Below the pieces are notes generated by a model. The model was not told where the DNA came from. It ran no database searches and saw only the letters and a program-made list of their open reading frames with translations. The position numbers and the translations under genes are program-made. From the NCBI RefSeq assembly GCF_900141835.1, contig NZ_FQZD01000009.1, forward strand, positions 1 to 64,000: a stretch of DNA of 64,000 bases, read 5' to 3'. Source of the DNA: Propionispora hippei DSM 15287. GTDB lineage: Bacteria; Bacillota; Negativicutes; Propionisporales; Propionisporaceae. Numbering within the stretch: the stretch's first letter is position 1; every line of letters begins with the position of its first letter. Of this stretch, positions 42,452 through 51,620 are shown one piece after another.

Positions 42452-43648
42452 TTACGAAAAAAATCGCTTTATCCATGTTATTTTCCGCAGGAAAAAACTA
42501 AAAGCAAAACAAACCGGCAGAACCAGGATGGCCACTGCATACATCTTTACCAACGGATTCAGACTGAACTCCCGCAATGCCATAGTGATCGCGACTACAA
42601 TCGGCGCATGAAAAACGTAGACGCCAAAAGCATTATCGGCGAGAAATTTACTGACCGCTCCCTGCGTATTGTATTTGTGTTGAAAAATAGCAACGATCCC
42701 CAAAGAAACCCCTACACAAAAAAACGACTCCCAGATCGCGCTGGCTGCTGCCTGCCAATAAAAGCCACCGGCAAAGGCCGCCCCGTTCTTTACAATATTA
42801 CCCCCGATAATCAGTCCAAACCACGCTGGGAATCCCAAGACCAACGTTAGGATAAACCAGCGTTTGCCAAATGTATACGAAAGCTTACTTAGTAAATTAC
42901 AACGTTTAAAGATAATCCCTACGGCAAAAAGAACAATATAAGATGAAAAATAGCCAATTTGCATAAAATTACCTGTCAGAGTATTAAACAGCGGCACCCC
43001 TGCCGGCTGAACCAGACGTATTAGAAAAGCAACAATTGCCATAATTGCCATGACAAAAAGAACCCAGGAATTCTTAATTGACTTGGCTTGTTTTAGATAC
43101 GCAGGCATAGGCGGAAAAAATGAAATATGCCTCAGCAGGGCATAGACAAGGGAAAACACCAAAAGAGCCAAAGCAAACCACAAAGGACCTGAACTGCTAA
43201 GAAATTCTAAAGAAGAAATATAGTGTATATACCAGGAAAGATAGGACAGATTGTTATGCTGAAAGGCTCCTACAACGAATAAGGCAATGGGGTTAATGAA
43301 CAGCATGTAACTTAGCGTAGGGATTCCCAGACGCAGCAGCCTGTCCTTAATAAATTGACCGGTTCCCTTTTTATCCAGTGATCCCGGCACAAAATAACCG
43401 GCTATAAAGAACAGCAAACCCATAAAATATGCCTGGGTAAAAAAACCGTATATAGCAAATAACAGCCCCGCAACCAGCGGGGTTTTGGATGGCTCAGTAT
43501 AATACCAAAGTCCATGCGTACTATAGGTGACGTTAAGATGCATCAATACCACAAAAATAATCATCAGCCAGCGAATATTATCCATAAAATACAACCTGGT
43601 ACCGCCAGTCGTCCAACGGATATCCTTGCTTTCAGAACGCGTATTCAT
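42452..43648 (-). CDS. Acyltransferase 3 family membrane protein
   Basis: A 398-residue protein with about ten hydrophobic helices. The N-terminal helix carries the family pattern FMDNIRWLMIIFVVLMHLNVTY, in which the His is the usual catalytic one, and FVFHAP... near the C-terminus (VYVFHAPIVVAITMA). Members of the OafA/MdoC type move acyl groups from cytoplasmic donors to glycans on the far side of the membrane. The gene is next to the capsule-type transferase, which suggests glycan modification. AGAGGTG precedes the ATG. Confidence 0.85.
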   Translation of the reverse strand: MNTRSESKDIRWTTGGTRLYFMDNIRWLMIIFVVLMHLNVTYSTHGLWYYTEPSKTPLVAGLLFAIYGFFTQAYFMGLLFFIAGYFVPGSLDKKGTGQFIKDRLLRLGIPTLSYMLFINPIALFVVGAFQHNNLSYLSWYIHYISSLEFLSSSGPLWFALALLVFSLVYALLRHISFFPPMPAYLKQAKSIKNSWVLFVMAIMAIVAFLIRLVQPAGVPLFNTLTGNFMQIGYFSSYIVLFAVGIIFKRCNLLSKLSYTFGKRWFILTLVLGFPAWFGLIIGGNIVKNGAAFAGGFYWQAAASAIWESFFCVGVSLGIVAIFQHKYNTQGAVSKFLADNAFGVYVFHAPIVVAITMALREFSLNPLVKMYAVAILVLPVCFAFSFFLRKITWIKRFFS

Positions 43649-43720
43649 TCCAGCACCTCTTTCAAATAATTTACATTTTCACAATTCCATTATATCCCCT
43701 AGCCTGGTCAAACGAAAGAA

Positions 43721-43760
43721 CAAACAGCAAGCCGTCCAAAAAAGACGGCTTGCTGTTTGA
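43721..43760 (-). terminator. Terminator of the methionine aminopeptidase gene
   Basis: CAAACAGCAAGCCGTC (43721-43736) and GACGGCTTGCTGTTTG (43744-43759) form a near-perfect stem. On the minus strand it is followed by TTCTTTCGTTTG. Confidence 0.85.
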
Positions 43761-43820
43761 TTATCCATCGAGCAGCCTTTCTAAACTCCGTTGTTTAAAC
43801 GGTAAACGCCTGACTTATTA

Positions 43821-44693
43821 TCAGTATGCCATTACCTCATATCCGTCCTCGGTCACCAACATCATGACTTCCCACTGCACCGATAAGCTGTCATCTTCTG
43901 TGTAATAGGTCCAGCCATTCTTATCTAAATATATTGACGCTTTGCCGGCGTTGATTATCGGTTCTATAGTAAAGATCATGCCAGGAGCCAGCAGCATCCC
44001 GGTATTAGCTTTTCCTTCATAGCCAATCCAGGGAGGTTCATGAAAGCGCAAACCGATTCCATGTCCGCCTATTTTTTTCACAACTGAATAGCCATGTTTC
44101 ACGGCATGTTCCTGTATAACCTGACCCAGATCGCCAAGAAAGCCCCATGGTCGTACTTGCTTCAAACCCAAAACAACACATTCCTGCCCAACCCGGACAA
44201 GCCGCCGGGCCTCTTTTGTTGCCTTCCCTACGCAGAACATCCGGGAAGAGTCCGAAAAATAGTCTTTGTATATTGTTGAAACATCAACATTTATAATATC
44301 GCCATCGTACAATACTGTTCGCGGGGAAGGAATTCCATGGCACACCTGATTGTTTAGCGACGTACACACACTTTTGGGAAATCCCTTGTAGCCAAGCTGT
44401 GCGGGTACTCCCCCCAATTCTACCGCTTTTTGATAGACGAGCCGGTCAATTTCCTCCGTAGTAATTCCTGCCCGGACATACTCTGCCACTGTATCCAAAA
44501 CGGCCGTATTCACTTTGCCGCTCTCTCGGATTGCTGCTATTTGGAGCGGATTCTTGATCATTTGTCTCGACGGAACCAGATGCCCCCGCTTTTTGTAGCG
44601 GGCAACCCTTTCGTCAAAATCGGCATGACATTTTTTGTATTCTTTTTGACTGCCGCACCAGCATACATCATTTTTGTCTAATCCAGTAAGCAC
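43821..44693 (-). CDS. map: Type I methionine aminopeptidase with SEC-C zinc motif
   Basis: A 290-residue enzyme. The N-terminal 30 residues carry a SEC-C motif (CWCGSQKEYKKCH). The catalytic domain from about 45 keeps the metal ligands: Asp in NVDVSTIYKDYFSDSS, His in GGHGIGLRFHEPP, Glu in FTIEPI and Glu in QWEVMMLV. The last block usually reads QWEHT, so the residue after Glu is changed. It removes the initiator Met from new proteins. The start is GTG at 44693 with GGAGGGA in front. A second, standard map is likely elsewhere in ribosomal protein operons, so this copy may be accessory. Confidence 0.93.
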   Translation of the reverse strand: MLTGLDKNDVCWCGSQKEYKKCHADFDERVARYKKRGHLVPSRQMIKNPLQIAAIRESGKVNTAVLDTVAEYVRAGITTEEIDRLVYQKAVELGGVPAQLGYKGFPKSVCTSLNNQVCHGIPSPRTVLYDGDIINVDVSTIYKDYFSDSSRMFCVGKATKEARRLVRVGQECVVLGLKQVRPWGFLGDLGQVIQEHAVKHGYSVVKKIGGHGIGLRFHEPPWIGYEGKANTGMLLAPGMIFTIEPIINAGKASIYLDKNGWTYYTEDDSLSVQWEVMMLVTEDGYEVMAY

Positions 44694-44740
44694 GCCATCC
44701 CTCCTTTCTTCATCTCATCTTCTGTATAATATATCAATAT

Positions 44741-44790
44741 AAACAGCCCTGGGTTACATCGCAACAGCTCCGATGCAGCCCAGGGCTAAC
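44741..44790 (-). terminator. Hairpin between the radical SAM gene and map
   Basis: AGCCCTGGG..CATCG and CGATG..CCCAGGGCT pair. The minus-strand tail GTTTATATT is only weakly T-rich. It probably ends the AmmeMemoRadiSam transcript. Confidence 0.6.
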
Positions 44791-44947
44791 TTGCCTACTC
44801 AAAGGAGACGGCTTGTCCAAAACAGCGTCAAAACAGGGACGTTTCCTTTTATCCAATCAAAAAACCGCGTTGATTTCTTCGAACCGGGCTCTCCTACTTA
44901 AACAATCCTTGAAACTATACCATCATTCTTGGGTTAAGGTACATTCT

Positions 44948-45775
44948 CTAGCAATTCCCCTCATACACTTGTTGCAGGTGCCTGCGGGCCACTCTGGCCA
45001 ACCGGTGCACTGTATCCAGCGGGGTAGGCTGCCGTTCTGCCATCTGCCATCGCGGGAAAAAGCGAGTCACATGGAGCGCTATGTCCGGCCTGAGCGATGC
45101 CAGCCAGGCTGCGAGCGCCTCCATTTCTGCCTCGTCGTCATTTTCTCCCGGCACGATCAGAGTTGTCACTTCCACATGGCAGGCTTTACTGGCAAGCTCG
45201 ATCGTTTGCTTCACCGTTGCCAGGTCACCGCCGATCAGGCGATAAAACCGTTCGCTAAACGCTTTCAGATCAATATTCATGGCGTCAATGAGCGGCAACA
45301 GCTCACGCAGCGGCTTTTCACAGATAGTCCCGTTCGTAACCACCACATTTTTCAGGCCCTGTTCGGCCGCCAGTGTAGCGCAGTCACGGACAAATTCATA
45401 GCCAACCAGCGGCTCATTATAAGTGTAGGCCAGTCCGATATTACCGGCTGGCTTCAACTCCAGCGCTTTGTTTACCAGCGTTTCCGGGGAAACCTCCAGA
45501 ATGTCCAGTTTTTCGCCGCCGCATTGGGCAATATTACTGTTCTGGCAAAAAGGGCAACGTAAATTGCAGCCATAACTGCCTACCGATAAAATCAGGCTTC
45601 CCGGAAAAAACCGCCGCAGCGGTTTTTTCTCGATCGGGTCAAGCGCTATCCCCGTCAGCTTGCCGTAATTTTCACAAATGATTTCGCCCCGGTAGTTAAC
45701 CCGGGCCCGGCAAAGACCGGTCTGTCCCTCTTCCAGCGAACAGGCATGGGGACAAATACCGCAAACCACTCTCAT
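44948..45775 (-). CDS. amrS: AmmeMemoRadiSam system radical SAM enzyme
   Basis: A 275-residue radical SAM protein. The cluster-binding motif is CNLRCPFCQN, with a further GVC-type Cys pair near the N-terminus (CGICPHACSLEEGQTGLC). The ending and the LAYTYNEPLV block fit the AmrS/PflA-like branch. The ATG overlaps the stop of the Memo-AMMECR1 gene (ATGA). The pair is widely conserved in bacteria and archaea; I know of no settled reaction, and give none. Confidence 0.92.
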   Translation of the reverse strand: MRVVCGICPHACSLEEGQTGLCRARVNYRGEIICENYGKLTGIALDPIEKKPLRRFFPGSLILSVGSYGCNLRCPFCQNSNIAQCGGEKLDILEVSPETLVNKALELKPAGNIGLAYTYNEPLVGYEFVRDCATLAAEQGLKNVVVTNGTICEKPLRELLPLIDAMNIDLKAFSERFYRLIGGDLATVKQTIELASKACHVEVTTLIVPGENDDEAEMEALAAWLASLRPDIALHVTRFFPRWQMAERQPTPLDTVHRLARVARRHLQQVYEGNC

Positions 45776-47157
45776 GTATGGCGCACCACCTCAAACCGTT
45801 CCAGTGAGTAAGGCTGTCCCGGAGCTATGCCCGCCTTCTCCAGGGCAATACTGATTTGTTCGTTTACCGTTCTTACGCCTTCCAAATTAGACAACAACAG
45901 ACCACGCTTCCTGCCGCTGGTAACGATAACACCGTACCGCTTTACATCCAGTTGATTGGCAGATTCTATGGCTTCCGGCTCGGCCAGGACATCCACACTG
46001 TAGGTTAAGTCAGCCAATTCCCGTTCGGTTACCGGATCAAAGCGCGGGTCTTCCGTCCCGGCGCTTACCGCATTGCGCATAACTTCCGCAGCAACCGATT
46101 CGGTCACCGGCAAAATCGTACCGATACAGCCGCGCAGGCGTCCCTGTTTTTTCAGGGATACAAACACTCCGGCCTTTCGCTGCCGAAGCTCTGCCGGCAA
46201 ATCGTCAGGTAAGCTGGCATACATTCCGGTTCTAAGGTATGTTTCCAAGGAAAGCCGGGCCAGACGGACATAAACGTCTTCCTGCGCCTTAATCCGGCTC
46301 AGCCGCTCCCGTTCCTGCCGTTCATAACTTACGTCAAACCGGCGGCTGTCGTCGCTGCCGGTGACAGTAAATATCCCCACCGCATAACCGACACCGAATG
46401 TCCCCTCATAAGAGAGTAATTCCGGTTGAACAGTTCTGCCGTCCAGAGCGCCGGCCATAATCACGAAAGAACGCAGGCCGCACTCTGCCGCCGCTTCGCA
46501 AAAATCCTCCGGGAAGGTCATTAACCGCAGAAAGTCTCCCCCGGTTATAGCCTCCGTTACCTCCCGGTCAAATTCCGGTCCTTCGGCGGCAAAGCCATAG
46601 GGTCCTTCGACTGTTAGCTTATGGGATAAATCACCACTGGCGACAAAAACCACTCGCCGGTTCAAGTTTGCCGCCGCGGCGGCAATGCATTGTCCCAAAC
46701 GGTAGTGTTCCAGCAGTGACAGGCCGGATAACCCGATGCGCACCATCGGGCAGGTAACTCCCTGCTCTTGCAAAAACCGGACCGGAATTAACGTACCATG
46801 GTCCAGTGCCTTTTCCCGTTCGCCCAAAGTTCCGGCAGGCAAGCCGCGCCGGGCAGCCATTTCGCTCAAGGTTTGCACGAACTCTCCGTCATAGCTTACA
46901 GTCACTGTAAGGTTAGGTATACCAAATTGACGTAACCCGCCCTGGGCTCCTTCGCCCGGTGAAATATGAAAATAATCCCCGTACAGCGTAGCATGGGGCG
47001 ATGCGATAATAACCGTATCCGGATTCAGTACTGCAATACGCCGGGCCGCCTCCCGGTAAGCGTCAATAGTCTTTTGAATTTTCTGTTCCTCGCCACGCCC
47101 TACCTCCGGCAAAATAATCGGCGGATGGGGCACGATGGCCGCAGCTAAAACCGTCAT
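45772..47157 (-). CDS. AmmeMemoRadiSam protein, fused Memo (B) and AMMECR1 (A) domains
   Basis: A 461-residue fusion. The Memo domain (about 1-265) is a dioxygenase-like fold with IVPHPPIILPEVGRG and ASGDLSHKL. The AMMECR1 domain (about 285-455) has the hallmark LRGCIGTILP and the end typical of the family. It is followed by the radical SAM gene with a four-base overlap. The fusion shows that A and B act together, and with AmrS form one system of unknown product. GGGGGAG precedes the ATG. Confidence 0.92.
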   Translation of the reverse strand: MTVLAAAIVPHPPIILPEVGRGEEQKIQKTIDAYREAARRIAVLNPDTVIIASPHATLYGDYFHISPGEGAQGGLRQFGIPNLTVTVSYDGEFVQTLSEMAARRGLPAGTLGEREKALDHGTLIPVRFLQEQGVTCPMVRIGLSGLSLLEHYRLGQCIAAAAANLNRRVVFVASGDLSHKLTVEGPYGFAAEGPEFDREVTEAITGGDFLRLMTFPEDFCEAAAECGLRSFVIMAGALDGRTVQPELLSYEGTFGVGYAVGIFTVTGSDDSRRFDVSYERQERERLSRIKAQEDVYVRLARLSLETYLRTGMYASLPDDLPAELRQRKAGVFVSLKKQGRLRGCIGTILPVTESVAAEVMRNAVSAGTEDPRFDPVTERELADLTYSVDVLAEPEAIESANQLDVKRYGVIVTSGRKRGLLLSNLEGVRTVNEQISIALEKAGIAPGQPYSLERFEVVRHT

Positions 47158-47283
47158 TAAAAATCTCCCCCTTTTCTTTATTATAAGAGCAGGCAGGGAA
47201 TTACATACAGTAAAAAATCACGCTCACCACTTAAACAACAGCAGTTTTATCAAAATCCGGCTATTTCAGGCAACATAGTCAGA

Positions 47284-47316
47284 AAGGCCCGCACTGCCAT
47301 CGTCAGTGCGGGCCTC
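47284..47316 (-). terminator. Terminator of the flavoenzyme gene
   Basis: AGGCCCGCACTG (47285-47296) and CAGTGCGGGCCT (47304-47315) enclose seven bases; the minus strand continues with TTCTGAC. Confidence 0.8.
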
Positions 47317-47346
47317 GCCACTATCTTTTTTCTATCTAAGCAACAG

Positions 47347-49341
47347 CTACAAATGACTGGCCACTTCAAAAGCGTCCCAGATCGCATACATAATATTTGA
47401 TACCCGGCGGGCATCACCGAGCAGATGAACCTCAGGCAGCCTGGGTTCCAGCGACTGGTACAGTGCATTGTTTTCCCGGTACCCCACGGCCAGAATAACA
47501 CTGTCACAGACAATCCGTTCTGTCTCTTGTCCTCTTTTTATCTCCAATACGCCGTCCTTAAAGCTTTGCGCCTGAGCACAGGTCTTGAGTTCAATGTCTT
47601 TGAACGGAACCAGTTTTTCCAGCATTTCACTGTTAGCATGGCAAAGCGGTCCATTGACAGCCAGCAGCTTATGCAAGGCCTCCACAATCGTTACCTGTTT
47701 TCCTTGTTCCTTCAACCATAAAGCCAGTTCACAGCCTACCAGTCCGCCACCAATGATCACCGTATTGGCCCCGGGATCCTTTTTCCCCAGCAACACTTCG
47801 GCCGCCGTAAAGACTTTGTTATCATCCCCCAGTGAAAACACCTTAGGCGTTGAACCGGTTGCCACAATAACCGCATCAAAATCACCGGACAGACAAAGAG
47901 CCTCATCAACCGCCGTATTCAAGTGGACTTCTACCGACAAAGCTTTTAAGGTTTCGGTATACCAGGCAGCCAAAGCATGGTCGTCCTCTTTAAAATCCGG
48001 TACGCCGCCGGGAATCAGATTGCCCCCCAGCCGGTCGCTCTTCTCGTAGAGCACCGGTTCATGGCCGCGCAGCTTTAATACCCGGGCCGCCTCACAGCCT
48101 GCCGCACCGCCGCCTGCGATGAGCACTTTTTTCGGGCGCAGAGCCGGCGTGAGCATCGTGGCCCGTTCCCGGCAGGCATGCGGATTTACCGCACAGTTGA
48201 GCGCCGAGTATTCCTGTATCCGGCCCATGCAGCCTTCCTGACAGGACAGGCAGGGACGAATCAGTTTGGTACGGCCGCTGCGCAGTTTATTTACGTAGTC
48301 GGGATCGGCCAGCAGCGGACGGCCCAGGCTGACAATATCACAGACACCTTCGGCAATCGCCCTGGCTGCCATATCGGGATTATCCATCCGGCCGGCGCAT
48401 AGGATGGGTACGTCCACCGATTCCTTCATTAACTTGGCATAGGGCCGATAAAGACCTTTTTCCTGATACATCGGCGGATGACTCCACCACCAGGCATCAT
48501 AGGAGCCTACATCCACATCCAGCGCATCATAGCCGTACCGGACCAGCAGTTTTGCCGCTTCAATCCCCTCCGGAATGTCACGGCCTTTTTCCTCAAACAC
48601 TTCCCCCGGCAAGGCGCCGTCGCGCAAGTCCTTGATAAAGCTTTTGGGACTGTACCGCAAGGTGACCGGAAAATCGGCGCCGCAGCGTTTTTTGATTTCC
48701 TCCACAATCTGGCGGGCAAAGCGCAGGCGGTTTTCCAGACTGCCGCCATATTCATCGGTTCGCTGGTTGAATAGGGCAATAGCAAACTGGTCAATCAGAT
48801 ATCCTTCGTGAACAGCATGAATTTGCACGCCGTCAAAACCGGCCCGCTTGGCATGATAAGCCCCTTCGCCGAATTGTTTTACAATATACAGGATTTCGTC
48901 CACCGTCAATTCGCGGCAGGTCTTATCCAGCCAGCGGTGCTGGATGGGGGACGGAGCTACCGGTGGAAACTCGCCCAGATTGGTCGGAATGGTAACCCGC
49001 CCAAAGCCGCCGGACATTTGCAGAAAAATCCTGGCGTTGTAAGCATGAATACGCTCCGTCAGTTCCCGCCCGGTACGGACAAACTGTACCGGATTATAGG
49101 TGGAACAAGGACAGTTGGGCATGCCATGCTTTTCCACCTTGTTGTCGACAAAGGTAACGCCGGTAATAATAAGCCCGGTACCGCCCTTGGCCCGTTCCGT
49201 GTAATAGTCGATCCCCCTTTGGTTAAAACCGCCTTCAGCGTCGGCCAGTCCCAAGGGTCCCATGGGAGCCATGGCAAAACGGTTTTTCACCGTACAGTTG
49301 CCAATACGAATTGGCGTAAACAACTGTTGATATGAATTCAT
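47347..49341 (-). CDS. NADH:flavin oxidoreductase, Old Yellow Enzyme / 2,4-dienoyl-CoA reductase type
   Basis: A 664-residue three-part flavoenzyme. The TIM-barrel OYE domain (about 1-360) has FAMAPMGPLGL and the active-site block QIHAVHEGYLIDQF. The 4Fe-4S site is CLSCQEGCMGRIQ plus the Cys in LNCAVNP. FAD and NAD domains follow with IAGGGAAGCEAA and IIGGGLVGCELA. Such enzymes reduce activated C=C bonds (enoates, dienoyl-CoA). A longer in-frame start passes through the upstream repeat element. The ATG at 49341 has GAGGAGG at ideal spacing and starts the conserved domain. It is divergent from a PadR regulator. Confidence 0.93.
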   Translation of the reverse strand: MNSYQQLFTPIRIGNCTVKNRFAMAPMGPLGLADAEGGFNQRGIDYYTERAKGGTGLIITGVTFVDNKVEKHGMPNCPCSTYNPVQFVRTGRELTERIHAYNARIFLQMSGGFGRVTIPTNLGEFPPVAPSPIQHRWLDKTCRELTVDEILYIVKQFGEGAYHAKRAGFDGVQIHAVHEGYLIDQFAIALFNQRTDEYGGSLENRLRFARQIVEEIKKRCGADFPVTLRYSPKSFIKDLRDGALPGEVFEEKGRDIPEGIEAAKLLVRYGYDALDVDVGSYDAWWWSHPPMYQEKGLYRPYAKLMKESVDVPILCAGRMDNPDMAARAIAEGVCDIVSLGRPLLADPDYVNKLRSGRTKLIRPCLSCQEGCMGRIQEYSALNCAVNPHACRERATMLTPALRPKKVLIAGGGAAGCEAARVLKLRGHEPVLYEKSDRLGGNLIPGGVPDFKEDDHALAAWYTETLKALSVEVHLNTAVDEALCLSGDFDAVIVATGSTPKVFSLGDDNKVFTAAEVLLGKKDPGANTVIIGGGLVGCELALWLKEQGKQVTIVEALHKLLAVNGPLCHANSEMLEKLVPFKDIELKTCAQAQSFKDGVLEIKRGQETERIVCDSVILAVGYRENNALYQSLEPRLPEVHLLGDARRVSNIMYAIWDAFEVASHL

Positions 49342-49368
49342 CACACTGCCTCCTCTTCTCCAAAGAAT

Positions 49369-49507
49369 CGCTGATTTTATGAGCAACACGACGAGAGATT
49401 CTTTTGTCTGGCAAGCAAAATCCAGAGGAAAACCGGAACCCCCCCAAGGTTTTGCTGACATAGCCGGACGGAAAATCCCATCTGGACGCACAGTACGTCC
49501 AGATCAG
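49369..49507 (+). repeat. Dispersed short repeat element, copy B
   Basis: About 139 bases, starting TCGCTGATTTTATGAGC and ending in AGATCAGC. It shares CGAGAGATTCTTTTGTCTGG and CAAGGTTTTGCTGAC with copy A in the same order, with the core shortened. It lies in the flavoenzyme-PadR divergent region. Confidence 0.65.
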
Positions 49508-49547
49508 CATAGCCCTTCTCTTTATAGCATACTTTCCGCCAATATAT

Positions 49548-49577
49548 ATGTCAATAGTTACATGTTTTAATATACAT
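49548..49577 (+). promoter_or_regulatory. Tandem PadR-type operator
   Basis: ATGT-N8-ACAT occurs twice, at 49548-49563 and 49562-49577, sharing the central AT. This spacing is the known PadR box. The site lies 64-93 bases before the padR start and can serve both divergent genes. Confidence 0.7.
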
Positions 49578-49640
49578 AATACTCTAGGCGGATACCTTAA
49601 ATTATGCTACAATGAAAATCACTTAAATGGAGGTATTCCC

Positions 49641-50186
49641 ATGCGGACACTAAAATATGCGATTCTCGGACTGCTAAACCGCGGTCCGCTAACCGGCTAT
49701 GATATCACCAAAGAATTCGCCAGTGCTCTCGGTAATTTCTGGAGCGCCAAACACAGCCAGATCTATCCCGAGTTGAAAAAGCTGGCTGACGAAGGGCTGG
49801 TTGTCTTCCATACGGTCACACAGGGAGAAAAGCTGGAAAAAAAGCTTTACACCATCACCCCTGACGGCAGAAAGGATTTTCTCCAATGGCTGAACCAAGA
49901 CGAACCGCTCGAACCAACCCCCAAGGATATTTTTAAACTGAAAACCTATTTTTCCGACGCTCTGCCCCTCGGCAAACGAATCGAACAATTTCAATCGCAG
50001 CTAATTAAACGCCGGGAAAAACTGTACATACTTAAAAACCATAAAGAAAAGCTGTATGGAAGCATCAACCCGGCCAGCTTGACCGACCGACAGCGCAGTG
50101 ATTATCTCGTTCTGCAGGGAGCTATCCTACGGGAAGAGGCCTATGTAACCTGGCTGCGGGAAAGCATCGCCCTCCTTGGCAGCTAA
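49641..50186 (+). CDS. PadR family transcriptional regulator
   Basis: A 181-residue regulator. The winged helix is at about 5-85 (YAILGLLNRGPLTGYDITKEF, then HSQIYPELKKLADEGLV), and the C-terminal helical dimer domain follows. A 31-residue longer start runs through the operator and is rejected; GGAGG lies 9 bases before ATG 49641. Two overlapping ATGT-N8-ACAT boxes lie upstream. It probably represses itself and the divergent flavoenzyme gene until a substrate-like ligand binds. Confidence 0.92.
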   Translation: MRTLKYAILGLLNRGPLTGYDITKEFASALGNFWSAKHSQIYPELKKLADEGLVVFHTVTQGEKLEKKLYTITPDGRKDFLQWLNQDEPLEPTPKDIFKLKTYFSDALPLGKRIEQFQSQLIKRREKLYILKNHKEKLYGSINPASLTDRQRSDYLVLQGAILREEAYVTWLRESIALLGS

Positions 50187-50250
50187 ACGGCGAACAAAGG
50201 CCTGCCGCACGTTAACACATCGACTTTTTCACCTCGCCTAATCCCAATAA

Positions 50251-50287
50251 AAAAACAGGAGGCCATCTGGTTTGGCCTCCTGTTTTA
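50251..50287. terminator. Bidirectional terminator, padR and HD-GYP gene
   Basis: AAAACAGGAGGCC (50252-50264) and GGCCTCCTGTTTT (50274-50286). The minus strand continues as TTTATTGGG; the T-run inside the outer stem supports both directions. Confidence 0.9.
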
Positions 50288-50288
50288 C

Positions 50289-51425
50289 TTATTCGGGAAG
50301 ACAATAATTCTTTTCTCTTACCAACCGGATAAGGGCATTCACTACACCAGGATCATACAATACCCCTTTATTTTGCAAAAGTTCCTCCAAAGCGGCATCC
50401 ATCCCCGGCGCCGGCCGGTAAGGACGGTGGGAGGTCATCGCTTCAAAGACATCGGCAACCGCAATAATCTTGGCCTCCGGCAGAATTTGCTCCCCCGTCA
50501 GCCCATGCGGATAGCCGCTGCCATTTAAACGCTCATGGTGCTGCAAAATAATCTTCGCAATGGGCATGAGAAAGTGCACATCCTTTAGAATATCGTAGCT
50601 CATGGCAGCATGGGTCTGAATCAGACCGAACTCCTGCGGCGTAAGCTTGGACGGCTTCGTCAACAGTTCGCCGGGAATGCCGATTTTCCCGATATCATGC
50701 ACAATAGCCGCACGGCGCAGCATTTCACAGCGTTTTTTATCCCAGCCTAACTCGCAGGCTATATCGTAAGAAAGGATACCCACCCGCCGTTGATGGCCGG
50801 AAGTATAGGGATCCTTTAACTCTACCATCTTTGCCACCGTCAACAGTGTTCCGTCGATAGCTTCCTCAAGCTGTCGCGCCTGGCTGGCGATGCTTTCCTG
50901 GTAGCCGATATTATCCATGGCAATGGCCGCCGTGTCGGCCAGCACGTGGAGCACCTGTACCTGTTCCGCCGTAGGTCGGCATACTTTGGACCAATAACAG
51001 CCAATGGCACCGATTGGATCGTTTGTTTTAATCGGCACCATGGCCAGGCTGCGCACAAAGGTTTTGCGATATACATCAATCGGAATCCGGTCATCATGAT
51101 AAATATCTTCAATAATAGTAGGCTGGCGGTTGCGCATAACCCAGCCGCTGATGCAAATCTCCATGGGAAAACGCAGCCCTTTCCACAGCGGAGTAATGGC
51201 ATCTTCCTCTGCATAATAGCAAAATTCTCCATCCCGTAAGACAAAGGTAGCCCCATCCGAACCGGTAAGTTCCCGTACCGAATGGCGGACAATATCCATT
51301 ACCGCCTGTAAATCATGGGTAGCGGAAAGCTGCTGCACGACCTTAAGCAATTCCTCCATAATATGAAGCGCTGGTGCGCAGGCATCGGGTTCGACGAGCG
51401 CGGAGGTATTGTTATTTTGAAGCAT
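50289..51425 (-). CDS. GAF-HD-GYP cyclic-di-GMP phosphodiesterase
   Basis: A 378-residue soluble protein. The GAF domain is at about 25-185 and HD-GYP at about 200-370. The catalytic blocks are HDIGKIGIPGELL and HHERLNGSGYP, so hydrolysis of c-di-GMP is expected. The GAF domain would sense a small molecule such as a cyclic nucleotide or a redox signal. It has no membrane helix, unlike the two sensors at 8166 and 12112. It is transcribed alone. Confidence 0.93.
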   Translation of the reverse strand: MLQNNNTSALVEPDACAPALHIMEELLKVVQQLSATHDLQAVMDIVRHSVRELTGSDGATFVLRDGEFCYYAEEDAITPLWKGLRFPMEICISGWVMRNRQPTIIEDIYHDDRIPIDVYRKTFVRSLAMVPIKTNDPIGAIGCYWSKVCRPTAEQVQVLHVLADTAAIAMDNIGYQESIASQARQLEEAIDGTLLTVAKMVELKDPYTSGHQRRVGILSYDIACELGWDKKRCEMLRRAAIVHDIGKIGIPGELLTKPSKLTPQEFGLIQTHAAMSYDILKDVHFLMPIAKIILQHHERLNGSGYPHGLTGEQILPEAKIIAVADVFEAMTSHRPYRPAPGMDAALEELLQNKGVLYDPGVVNALIRLVREKNYCLPE

Positions 51426-51620
51426 AACCGATACTCCTTTCGTCTTATTCCCTCAGGTTGTCATACGCTTGTTCCTTAACACTCCGGAATAATTACCAAA
51501 GTTTACAAGTAAAGTATAACATAAACTGACAAAAGGAAGTAGTCCCTGTTAAAGGAGAATTATTATCCCGTTTTCCACCGGCGATGTCAATTTGCAGCGA
51601 TATTTCACAACATGCGCCTC

